From Thermoplasmata archaeon (GTDB taxonomy: Archaea; Thermoplasmatota; Thermoplasmata; Thermoplasmatales; Thermoplasmataceae): DNA of 5,290 nt. The DNA lies in NCBI GenBank assembly GCA_021797265.1, contig JAJZZZ010000101.1, positions 1 to 5,290 of the forward strand, read 5' to 3'. Both the position numbers and the translations under genes were made by a program. Below, in pieces: positions 1-5,290 of the stretch. Position 1 is the first letter of the stretch. Each line of letters starts with the position of its first letter. The notes beneath the pieces are model-generated. The model had not been told where the DNA came from, did not search any database, and worked only from the letters and a program-made list of their open reading frames with translations.

Positions 1-306
1 CCCGGATACTAAAGAAAGAGTGTTGTCCTTAAGCTTTATTCCTTTTCTGTCAGCGTAATTCATTATCATCTTGCTTGCATCAAGAATGTGTGTACCAGCC
101 TCAATTGATATAGTGGAAACCATAAAGGATTCCTTTGCCAGGTTGATTGTATTCACAGCTTTCTCAAGATTTTCCCTGAACCGTTTTTCTGTGATGCTGA
201 CATCCTGGACTGTTATCCCAAGCCTGGAAGCTATTTCGGAGTTTGATAATCCCTCCCTTACGAGACGATTTATCTCCAGCTGCCTTTCAGTGAATAATGT
301 GCGCAT
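1..306 (-). CDS. tfx: Tfx-family DNA-binding transcriptional regulator (C-terminus cut by window edge)
   Basis: Translating the minus strand from the ATG at 306 gives 102 residues with no stop before the window edge. Tfx proteins are about 140 residues, so roughly the last quarter is missing. The N-terminus (MRTLFTERQLEI, then SNSEIASRLGIT at about 21-32 and the recognition-helix region to about residue 42) is a LuxR/sigma-region-4-like helix-turn-helix typical of Tfx. The later stretch beginning GTHILDASKMI (about 71-81) matches the conserved Tfx C-terminal domain pattern. Known: methanogen Tfx binds DNA at the fmdECB operon for molybdenum formylmethanofuran dehydrogenase. Inferred: here it senses or responds to molybdate/tungstate status and controls the divergent wtpABC operon and itself. 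The ATG is chosen because the conserved FTERQ motif begins four residues in and a TATA-like box lies about 24 bp upstream, which suits a leaderless mRNA. Family assignment is confident; the regulated target is inferred. Confidence 0.85.
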   Translation of the reverse strand, partial: MRTLFTERQLEINRLVREGLSNSEIASRLGITVQDVSITEKRFRENLEKAVNTINLAKESFMVSTISIEAGTHILDASKMIMNYADRKGIKLKDNTLSLVSG

Positions 307-325
307 TTAATGAGGATGCACTCTG

Positions 326-335
326 TATATGTAAA
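326..335 (-). promoter_or_regulatory. Probable TATA box of tfx
   Basis: On the minus strand this reads TTTACATATA. Its centre lies about 24 bp upstream of the tfx ATG at 306, the spacing expected when transcription starts at or next to the start codon (leaderless mRNA, common in these archaea). It overlaps the left copy of the TGTAAACAT repeat, so a protein bound there would block TBP, consistent with autorepression. A second AT-rich stretch at 343-355 could be an alternative box giving a leader of about 20 nt. Confidence 0.5.
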
Positions 336-368
336 CATTATCATTTAATTTTAAAGAATTGTAAACAT
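330..368. repeat. Paired direct repeat TGTAAACAT, candidate operator between tfx and wtpA
   Basis: The 9-mer TGTAAACAT occurs at 330-338 and again at 360-368, exactly 30 bp apart start to start, about three helical turns, so both copies face roughly the same side of the DNA. The left copy extends to ATGTAAACAT, an ATGT/ACAT imperfect palindrome with a 2-bp centre. The left copy overlaps the likely tfx TATA box and the right copy ends one base before the likely wtpA TATA box, in the BRE position. I infer an operator pair controlling both divergent promoters, with Tfx the obvious candidate ligand. No binding data are available for this site. Confidence 0.55.
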
Positions 369-369
369 C

Positions 370-379
370 TTAAAATATA
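370..379 (+). promoter_or_regulatory. Probable TATA box of the wtpABC operon
   Basis: TTAAAATATA is centred about 24 bp upstream of the wtpA ATG at 398, so transcription should begin at or within a few bases of the start codon. No Shine-Dalgarno sequence is visible between the box and the ATG, which also fits a leaderless first gene. The upstream BRE position is occupied by the right copy of the TGTAAACAT repeat, so regulator binding would affect TFB/TBP recruitment. Confidence 0.6.
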
Positions 380-397
380 CACCACTGATTTCCGTTC

Positions 398-1420
398 ATG
401 AAAAGGAAGATCCTAGCCATCATTGTGGCTGTTGCTGTTATTTCCATCGGGCTCGGCATACATTTTGCCAAATCTTCAAAGCCAAGTGGAAAGATATCGG
501 TATTTTCAGCAGATGCTTACCTGCAGGAGAGCAATACACTTCTGAATGCTTTTCAGAACAGTACTGGAACACCACATCTTCCTGTTAAATCAGGTGGTTC
601 TTTTGACATGGCCAGAGAAATAGGCCAGGGTGAGATTTCAACCAACTTTATCAGTGTTTCCCTGTCCTCATACAACCAGAGCTATCTTAGCACGCACTAT
701 TCCGGTTGGGCTGTCGCTTTTGCCTCCGATCACATGGCCCTTGCCTATGCACCGCATTCCGTATCAACATCGGCAGAGAACGCCATCGTATCAGACCTGA
801 AAGCAGGATATGCTGAAAATAACACTACACTTCTTAATGATGGATACAAAATGCTTACATCCGGATCAGTGAAGGTTGGAATATCTGACCCACTTTCAGA
901 TCCGGCAGGATACAGGGCATGGATCAGCCTTGAGATAGCTGGAAAGCTCTTCGCTAAAAACCAGTCATATTACATGAACAGGCTTATCACCAGTGGCGGA
1001 AACAGGTCAGCGTCAAGTGCTGCAGAACTAGTCTCTCCTCTGGAAAGCGGAGATATTCAGTTCCTCTTCATATACAAGTCAGCTGCAATAGCAAAAGGGC
1101 TTGATTATATCAATCTCTCCAGTTACACGGGACTTGGTAATTCAAGCCTGGCATCCTTCTACGCCAGATTTTCCCTGAACTATTCAGGAACTGTCTTCAC
1201 CGGGAAACCCATATATCTTTTCATTTCTGATCCTGCAGGAGAACCTTACCAGGGAATAGCAGAGAATTTCACCTCATTCGTGATAGGACACAGTGCACTT
1301 CTCTCTCCATACGGCCTTAAGCCTCTCTCCCATGGGATACTTTTTAACTCAACCCAGCCTCCACGTTTCATCTATAACATGATTGAAAATGGGGAACTCA
1401 TTGAAGGTGGACAGATCTGA
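398..1420 (+). CDS. wtpA: Tungstate/molybdate ABC transporter, substrate-binding protein (WtpA/ModA-like)
   Basis: A 340-residue extracytoplasmic oxyanion receptor that would deliver tungstate or molybdate to the WtpB permease. Residues 5-23 form one hydrophobic segment after MKRK. The protein contains no cysteine, so there is no lipobox, and it is either signal-cleaved or anchored by an uncleaved helix. Family landmarks in order: the first strand KISVFSADAYL (32-42), GGSFDMAREI (66-75), VGISDPLSDPAGYRAW (160-175, the WtpA DPxGYR signature with D168), and LESGDIQFLFIYKSAAIAKGL (215-235, the FxYKS signature). Length matches the family. It opens an operon with the permease and ATPase, which supports the role. 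Eleven N-X-S/T sequons suggest heavy N-glycosylation. Ala replaces the usual Cys in DPCGYR, and I225 sits where I recall a Glu in several homologues (FEYKS), so ligand geometry may differ. Tungstate versus molybdate preference cannot be told from sequence. The ATG is preceded by a TATA box at leaderless spacing. Confidence 0.87.
   Translation: MKRKILAIIVAVAVISIGLGIHFAKSSKPSGKISVFSADAYLQESNTLLNAFQNSTGTPHLPVKSGGSFDMAREIGQGEISTNFISVSLSSYNQSYLSTHYSGWAVAFASDHMALAYAPHSVSTSAENAIVSDLKAGYAENNTTLLNDGYKMLTSGSVKVGISDPLSDPAGYRAWISLEIAGKLFAKNQSYYMNRLITSGGNRSASSAAELVSPLESGDIQFLFIYKSAAIAKGLDYINLSSYTGLGNSSLASFYARFSLNYSGTVFTGKPIYLFISDPAGEPYQGIAENFTSFVIGHSALLSPYGLKPLSHGILFNSTQPPRFIYNMIENGELIEGGQI
1405..1409 (+). 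promoter_or_regulatory. Shine-Dalgarno-like AGGTG inside the end of wtpA, likely serving wtpB
   Basis: AGGTG matches the core of the archaeal ribosome-binding consensus (GGAGGTGA). It lies 7 nt before the CTG at 1417 and 10 nt before the ATA at 1420. No ATG, GTG or TTG in the wtpB frame follows at normal spacing. This site points to initiation near the wtpA stop codon and helps place the wtpB start. Confidence 0.45.
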
Positions 1421-2235
1421 TAAAATCTGAAGGATTCAGGAAAGATGGCATAGGCATATGGTCTCTGGCATCCCTTGTTCTTATACTTCTTCCTATAGCC
1501 CTTGTTCTATATTTCGGATTTGTGGTTTACAGAAGCCCGCAGGGATACTCCCCTGCTGTCTTTCACTCCATAGCACTTACTCTTTTTTCAGCCGCCCTCT
1601 CAGCGGCCCTCGTATTCCTTCTGTTCACCCCTCTGTCATATGTTCTGTCCCGGAGTACCGGTAGATTGGCTGAGGCAATTTCCGACATACCTGCATCCAT
1701 TCCACACCCCATAGTGGGAATTGCGTTCTTGATACTGGGAAGCCCGATTACCCCATTTGGAAGATTTCTTTCGGAACATGGGCTGGGTTTCTACGATTCA
1801 TTACTGGGGCTTATCCTTGTGCTTTCATTCATATCGGCCCCAATTTACATAAGATCCGCCCAGTCTCTGTTTTCCTCTCTGAACAGGGAACCTGAACATT
1901 TTGCCTCTACACTTGGGAAAGGCAGGGCTACAGTACTATATGGGCTCCTTATCCCTTCAAATGCAAGAGGCCTCCTTTCAGCAGCCCTTACATCAATGAG
2001 CAGGGCAATAAGTGAGTTTGGCTCTGTTGCAATACTTGTCTTCTATATATCTGGAGGCCCCTTCAGTGGAACTGAAACAGCCTCTGTCCTGATATACCAG
2101 TATTATGGATATTACGGGCCAGGCCCTGCCATCACTGCCTCTGCCATACTCATTGTTATATCAGTGGCTGTCCTTCTGGCGGTTAAGTTTCTAAGCAGCG
2201 GAAAGACAATGAGAGAAAATGTGGTTCGTGCATGA
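1417..2235 (+). CDS. wtpB: Tungstate/molybdate ABC transporter, permease (WtpB/ModB-like), non-standard start
   Basis: Integral membrane subunit of the importer, with about six helices. Numbered from CTG 1417 (272 residues): helix 1 spans about 15-36, further hydrophobic spans lie near 49-75, 95-110, 127-145 and 185-210, and the last is at 237-258. The cytoplasmic EAA-type coupling loop is visible at about 158-180 (E158, G167 and P180, ending LLIP), followed by the ModB/WtpB-typical AISEFGSVAIL. The frame is open back to 1405 and clearly codes for helix 1, yet the first ATG/GTG/TTG in frame is GTG 1522, which would delete that helix and leave only 237 residues. CTG 1417 or ATA 1420, just downstream of an AGGTG, is therefore preferred, overlapping the wtpA stop. 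An alternative is a one-base error in the A-run at 1422-1425, which would join the frame to GTG 1407 or ATG 1389. The product is certain; the exact start is not. The end overlaps wtpC by ATGA. Confidence 0.82.
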   Translation: MIKSEGFRKDGIGIWSLASLVLILLPIALVLYFGFVVYRSPQGYSPAVFHSIALTLFSAALSAALVFLLFTPLSYVLSRSTGRLAEAISDIPASIPHPIVGIAFLILGSPITPFGRFLSEHGLGFYDSLLGLILVLSFISAPIYIRSAQSLFSSLNREPEHFASTLGKGRATVLYGLLIPSNARGLLSAALTSMSRAISEFGSVAILVFYISGGPFSGTETASVLIYQYYGYYGPGPAITASAILIVISVAVLLAVKFLSSGKTMRENVVRA

Positions 2236-2840
2236 CTATCGATGTTGATATAGAAACTGAATCAGGGGAATTCAGGCTTAAGGCCAGATTCAGCGGAAGC
2301 GGGATTATCAACGTAACAGGGGAAAACGGATCCGGGAAGACATTCCTTATGCGTTGCATTGCTGGTATTGCGAGATGCAAGAAATGCAGTGTCATTGTCA
2401 ACGGAAGGGACGTTTCCAATGAACCGCCGGAGAAGAGGTCAATTGTCTATGCTTCACAGAATTCATATTTCATTTCCATGACTTCAGACAGACACATTGC
2501 ATATGCTATGGATAAGGAAAAATTCGACAGTTCCCATATTAATGAAGTTGCTGAGGGTCTACAGATACAGAAAAACAGAAAGATGTCACAGCTGAGCCAG
2601 GGCCAGCGGATGAGAGTGGCCATTGCAACTGCTCTGCTCTCAGGTAGGGAGGTTCTGCTTCTGGATGAGGTGCTTTCAAATATATCGGCAGGAAATGATG
2701 TGCTTCACTTCCTGATGGATTTTTGTGGTAGCAATCACATTGATCTTATGATCGTTTCACATGGATACAGCATTCCTGAACCTGATCTTCTGGTTAGAAT
2801 GGACATGGGGACAGCATATTTGGAAAAACATGGCAGTTGA
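2232..2840 (+). CDS. wtpC: Tungstate/molybdate ABC transporter, ATP-binding protein (WtpC/ModC-like, short form)
   Basis: A 202-residue cytoplasmic ABC ATPase that powers the WtpAB importer. Motifs in order: Walker A GENGSGKT (30-37), Q-loop Gln in YASQN (Q76), ABC signature LSQGQ (121-125), Walker B VLLLDE (141-146) with catalytic E146, and switch His in VSHG (H177). All essential catalytic motifs are intact. The D-loop is degenerate: LSNIS at 148-152 where the family usually has SALD or SNLD, so the conserved Asp is Ser here. The protein ends soon after the switch His, so it lacks the roughly 100-150-residue C-terminal TOBE/Mop domain that archaeal WtpC/ModC often carry and that mediates molybdate/tungstate trans-inhibition. 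The ATG overlaps the wtpB stop by 4 nt (ATGA), indicating translational coupling and one operon. On its sequence alone it could be any small ABC ATPase; the context gives the substrate. Confidence 0.85.
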   Translation: MTIDVDIETESGEFRLKARFSGSGIINVTGENGSGKTFLMRCIAGIARCKKCSVIVNGRDVSNEPPEKRSIVYASQNSYFISMTSDRHIAYAMDKEKFDSSHINEVAEGLQIQKNRKMSQLSQGQRMRVAIATALLSGREVLLLDEVLSNISAGNDVLHFLMDFCGSNHIDLMIVSHGYSIPEPDLLVRMDMGTAYLEKHGS

Positions 2841-2892
2841 ATGAGATCAGATTGCATTTAGAAAAAGGAAAAATGATTAGAACAGCGAACAC

Positions 2893-3885
2893 ATGGATGA
2901 TATCATGAAGTTCGCAATTATTGGGCTCGGAAACCATGCAATTAACAGAGTAATGCCGGCCATTGCCCTATCCGGAAACAGGATAAGCGCAATATATAGC
3001 AGAAACCAAGAAAAGGCTTCTAAAGAGGCGGAAAAATACGGTGCAGAGCCTTTTACAAATCTGGAGAAACTTTTCAGGGATGGCGACTTTGAGTCTGTCT
3101 ACATCGCATCCCCTAATTTCCTTCATTTCGAACAGGCAAAGATGTCCATGGAGAAAGGAAAAAATGTGCTTCTTGAGAAGCAGATGACCCTTTCATCTGA
3201 GGATGCTAAACATCTGGTATCCATGGCTAAAGAGAAAAAACTGACACTTTCTGTTGGATTCCATATGCGTTTCCATCCAGCTGTCAGGGAACTGCGAGAG
3301 ATGGTACAGAACAATTCACTTGGCCAGATCACATATGTGTCAGGAATCTGGGGAGGACTTTCCGTTAACCAGACCAGGGAGCCTGACAGGGAATGGTGGG
3401 ATGACCCCTCAAAGGTTGGAGGAGGTTCAGTTATGGGTACAGGTGTTCACGTTATTGACACTGTTAATTTCATTCTGGGTAAACATCCCCAGACAGTTTC
3501 CTGTATGAAGAAACCTGAGGATTCCGTTGTGGAGGATACATTTGCCATTCTTGCAGACTACAACGGAACCATATCTAACATCGTCTCCTCCAGATCAATG
3601 AAAACTCCCAGAAATGACCTGATCATATCAGGGACTGGCAATACAGTTCTAGCATCTGGCCTTTTCGGAACCGCAGTGGACTGCAAACTTACAGGCCCAG
3701 AGGGGATGCTGATAAAGCAGTATTCCGGCCTGAACATGTACCAGGAGGAAATAGCATCATTTGTGAGAAAATGTGATGGGAAGGAAGAGATCATAGCATC
3801 CGGTGAGGACGGGGCTGCAGTCGTCAGGATAGTGAATGCAGCCATGGAATCCCAGAAGACCGGAAGGTTCGTCAATTTAAAGTGA
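2893..3885 (+). CDS. Gfo/Idh/MocA-family NAD(P)-dependent oxidoreductase, substrate unknown
   Basis: A soluble 330-residue dehydrogenase with an N-terminal Rossmann fold and a C-terminal Gfo/Idh/MocA alpha/beta domain; length is typical. The dinucleotide-binding GLGNHA (11-16) directly follows the first strand KFAII. ASPNFLH (72-78) is the conserved end of the nucleotide fold. EKQ (95-97) is the family EKP motif with Pro replaced by Gln and the likely catalytic Lys96 retained. VGFHMRFHPAV (121-131) is the usual (G)F.RRF-type strand. GGGSVMGTGVHVID (176-189) is the GGGxxxDxGxHxxD motif with H186 and D189 kept but the first Asp changed to Gly182. The family oxidises or reduces sugars, inositols and similar alcohols; I cannot name the substrate or choose NAD versus NADP. 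ATG 2893 is given as the start; ATG 2905 (MKFAIIGLGN) is equally credible. It lies 52 bp after wtpC with no visible functional link to it. Confidence 0.85.
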   Translation: MDDIMKFAIIGLGNHAINRVMPAIALSGNRISAIYSRNQEKASKEAEKYGAEPFTNLEKLFRDGDFESVYIASPNFLHFEQAKMSMEKGKNVLLEKQMTLSSEDAKHLVSMAKEKKLTLSVGFHMRFHPAVRELREMVQNNSLGQITYVSGIWGGLSVNQTREPDREWWDDPSKVGGGSVMGTGVHVIDTVNFILGKHPQTVSCMKKPEDSVVEDTFAILADYNGTISNIVSSRSMKTPRNDLIISGTGNTVLASGLFGTAVDCKLTGPEGMLIKQYSGLNMYQEEIASFVRKCDGKEEIIASGEDGAAVVRIVNAAMESQKTGRFVNLK

Positions 3886-3922
3886 AATTTTCCTTGCCCG
3901 CAGTCCGGGGATCTGATCTTAT

Positions 3923-4828
3923 TTGAGAATAGGGATATCAGAGGGGATAAGGGTTGCAAAGGCCTCCTCCCGTGGGCTGATGACCCCACCTTTATATCTG
4001 ATCATACCGTTTGTTCTAACCGGAGTTATTGTATCATACAGGAATGGAGGAAATCCAGATGTTCTGGATGTCGTTGTTTTCTCTGTTTCTGTCATAATCA
4101 TTGCTGCTGCTACTAACCTATTTGATGATTACTTCGATGTCAGAAATGGAATTGATGTTCCTGGGGCACCAAACACGAGATACAGGAAGCATCCGGTCTT
4201 TGGCATGTCCATCAGGCCGGTAGCCCTTCTTGAATATGGCATTATCCTGTTAGTTATTCTAGGGTTGGCCCTTATTCTGTTCTCCATTTTTTTCCATTCT
4301 TTTTCAACACTTCTGATACTGCCTCTCGGGGCATTCATTTCATACGGTTACACTGGAGACCCATTCAGGTTAAAATACAGAGGCCTTGGGGAAATCTCAG
4401 TTTCATTGAGTTTCATTTCACTTTCACTGATTGAAGTCTATTCAACATCTGGATCTATTAACATCGGATCTGCTCTTCTGATTTTGCAGGGTGCTCTATC
4501 ATTTCCCACTGTGATCTTTTCAGGAAACATTAGAGATTACCGATGGGATAAAGATTCAGGAATAAGGACAGTTGCAACTATGCTTGGGCTATCAGGAAGC
4601 CTGTTATTGCTCCGCATAATGTGGATTATCAGCACAGTTTTTGGTATCCTGTTTTTGATATCGCTTTCCAGGACGGTTCTGCTTATCCTTATTGTACCGC
4701 AGATCCTCACATTGATGGCCGCAATCTATCTGTCTGGAATGAAAGACCAGACAAAAATAGAAACTTTCATTGGAACCAGTACCTTTGCAAGCCTTATGAT
4801 ATCACTTGCAGGCCTTATTATCCTGTAG
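3923..4828 (+). CDS. UbiA-superfamily prenyltransferase, MenA-like (quinone biosynthesis), TTG start
   Basis: An integral membrane protein of 301 residues with about eight hydrophobic helices, expected to attach a polyprenyl chain to an aromatic or quinone precursor. The first Asp-rich motif is NLFDDYFD (65-72, NxxxDxxxD), followed by the NGID loop. The second is NIRDYRWDKD (202-211, with D205 and D209) followed by GIRTVATMLG, and both bind Mg-diphosphate of the prenyl donor. GYTGDPFRLKYRGLGE (142-157) resembles the MenA-type GP.PLKY..LGE loop, so 1,4-dihydroxy-2-naphthoate polyprenyltransferase (menaquinone or thermoplasmaquinone synthesis) is the best guess. Archaeal digeranylgeranylglyceryl-phosphate synthase is a less likely alternative. 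An in-frame TGA at 3914 limits the N-terminus. TTG 3923 keeps a plausible N-terminal amphipathic segment, whereas the first ATG (3980, residue 20) would start just before helix 1. No strong Shine-Dalgarno precedes the TTG. The gene follows the oxidoreductase by 37 bp and may be cotranscribed. Confidence 0.8.
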   Translation: MRIGISEGIRVAKASSRGLMTPPLYLIIPFVLTGVIVSYRNGGNPDVLDVVVFSVSVIIIAAATNLFDDYFDVRNGIDVPGAPNTRYRKHPVFGMSIRPVALLEYGIILLVILGLALILFSIFFHSFSTLLILPLGAFISYGYTGDPFRLKYRGLGEISVSLSFISLSLIEVYSTSGSINIGSALLILQGALSFPTVIFSGNIRDYRWDKDSGIRTVATMLGLSGSLLLLRIMWIISTVFGILFLISLSRTVLLILIVPQILTLMAAIYLSGMKDQTKIETFIGTSTFASLMISLAGLIIL

Positions 4829-4839
4829 TGGAGTGTTGA

Positions 4840-5290
4840 TCATATCCTTATTACAGATTCTCTGTTGATCTCATCCAGGGATCGGAAACCTGCAAGGCCC
4901 ATCTGAAGGTCCATCTCTGCTGTTATCTGATTGAGGTATGCCTCAACCCCTCTCTGGCCACCTGCTGCCAGGGCATAGGCATATGGCCTTCCCAACAGTA
5001 CCGCTTTTGCACCGAGTGCAACTGCCTTCATTGCATCTGCTGCATGCCTGATGCCACTGTCTAAAAAGAGATCAGCCCTGACTGTTCCTTGATCGGTTAT
5101 CATTGCAAGTGAATCAATGCTTGATATAGCACCATCCACCTGCCTGCCTCCATGATTGGATATGACGATACCCTTTACTCCAGAATCGATGGCAGTCTCC
5201 ACATCATCGGGATGTGATATTCCCTTCAGTATTACTGGAAGTTTTGTGAACTTCACAATCTCCTTCAGATCTGACCACGAGAATTTTGGA
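4840..5290 (-). CDS. FMN-dependent alpha-hydroxy-acid (lactate-type) dehydrogenase/oxidase, C-terminal part
   Basis: The minus-strand frame is open from the right window edge to the TGA at 4842-4840, giving about 149 residues; the N-terminal half or more lies outside. It begins PKFSWSDLKEI, which is already inside the conserved barrel, so the GTG at 5256 is an internal codon and not the start. Landmarks (numbered from the first visible residue): LPVILKGI with the FMN-contacting Lys22; SNHGGRQ (44-50) with the catalytic base His46 and substrate-binding Arg49; LFLDSGIR (74-81), the phosphate-binding DxGIR motif; LLGRP (98-102), the second phosphate site; and the closing EMDLQMGLAGF helix segment. 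All active-site residues in this half are intact. The family oxidises L-2-hydroxy acids such as lactate or glycolate, passing electrons to O2, quinone or another acceptor. The form with DSGIR resembles the lactate oxidase/monooxygenase branch, but the substrate cannot be fixed. It converges on the prenyltransferase with 11 bp between stops. Confidence 0.88.
   Translation of the reverse strand, partial: PKFSWSDLKEIVKFTKLPVILKGISHPDDVETAIDSGVKGIVISNHGGRQVDGAISSIDSLAMITDQGTVRADLFLDSGIRHAADAMKAVALGAKAVLLGRPYAYALAAGGQRGVEAYLNQITAEMDLQMGLAGFRSLDEINRESVIRI

Noticed and set aside
71..310. Plus-strand open frame of 79 codons at the left end
   Set aside because: It is antisense to the well-supported Tfx coding region and resembles no family.
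1458..1664. Plus-strand open frame beginning with ATG 1458 at the start of wtpB
   Set aside because: It is in another frame over WtpB helices 1 and 2. The Cys/Ser/Pro-rich product looks like an out-of-frame translation, and the permease frame has clear family motifs.
2841..2892. Possible TATA box (around 2854-2861) for the Gfo/Idh/MocA gene
   Set aside because: The AT-rich stretch GCATTTAG is a weak match and the start codon is ambiguous (2893 or 2905), so I do not call a promoter; read-through from wtpC is equally possible.
3479..3487. Third near copy of the operator-like motif (GTAAACATC)
   Set aside because: It lies inside the oxidoreductase coding sequence, lacks the leading T, and has no partner copy nearby; probably chance.
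3886..3922. Terminator or promoter in the gap before the prenyltransferase
   Set aside because: There is a short AAATTTT stretch at about 3886-3892, but no long T-run, hairpin or well-placed TATA box.
3558..3989. Minus-strand open frame of 143 codons across the oxidoreductase/prenyltransferase junction
   Set aside because: It is opposite two recognisable genes, has no family similarity I recognise and no promoter evidence.
1..5290. CRISPR array, tRNA/rRNA genes, insertion sequence or transposase remnants
   Set aside because: No regularly spaced repeats, no cloverleaf-like conserved tRNA arms, and no transposase motifs or terminal inverted repeats were seen on either strand.

Overview
The window looks archaeal, most likely from a Thermoplasmatales-like acidophile or a relative. 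The evidence is a Tfx-type archaeal regulator, an archaeal tungstate/molybdate importer of the Wtp type, TATA boxes placed for leaderless transcripts, frequent AGG/AGA and ATA codons, moderate GC content, a MenA/UbiA-type quinone prenyltransferase, and a surface protein dense in N-glycosylation sequons. The lineage is inferred from gene content only.

Left part (1-2840): a metal-oxyanion module. A Tfx-family DNA-binding protein (minus strand, cut by the left edge) diverges from a three-gene ABC importer on the plus strand: substrate-binding protein WtpA (398-1420), permease WtpB (about 1417-2235) and ATPase WtpC (2232-2840). The genes abut or overlap, so they form one operon. The 91-bp divergent region carries two copies of TGTAAACAT exactly 30 bp apart. 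One copy overlaps the likely tfx TATA box and the other abuts the likely wtpA TATA box, so they are a natural candidate operator for Tfx. Methanogen Tfx is known to bind at the molybdenum formylmethanofuran dehydrogenase operon. Finding Tfx beside a Mo/W importer suggests it is a Mo/W-responsive switch for uptake.

Middle part (2893-4828): a Gfo/Idh/MocA-family NAD(P)-dependent oxidoreductase of unknown substrate, then a UbiA-superfamily membrane prenyltransferase that looks MenA-like (quinone tail attachment). It probably starts with TTG. Both lie on the plus strand with 37 bp between them.

Right part (4840-5290): the C-terminal end of an FMN-dependent alpha-hydroxy-acid (lactate-type) dehydrogenase/oxidase on the minus strand. 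It converges on the prenyltransferase with only 11 bp between stop codons and runs off the right edge.

The most notable points are the Tfx-Wtp pairing with its paired operator-like repeat, a WtpB reading frame with no ATG, GTG or TTG start able to include its first membrane helix, a WtpC with no room for the usual C-terminal TOBE/Mop regulatory domain, and a WtpA that may lack one of the carboxylate ligands known from archaeal homologues.
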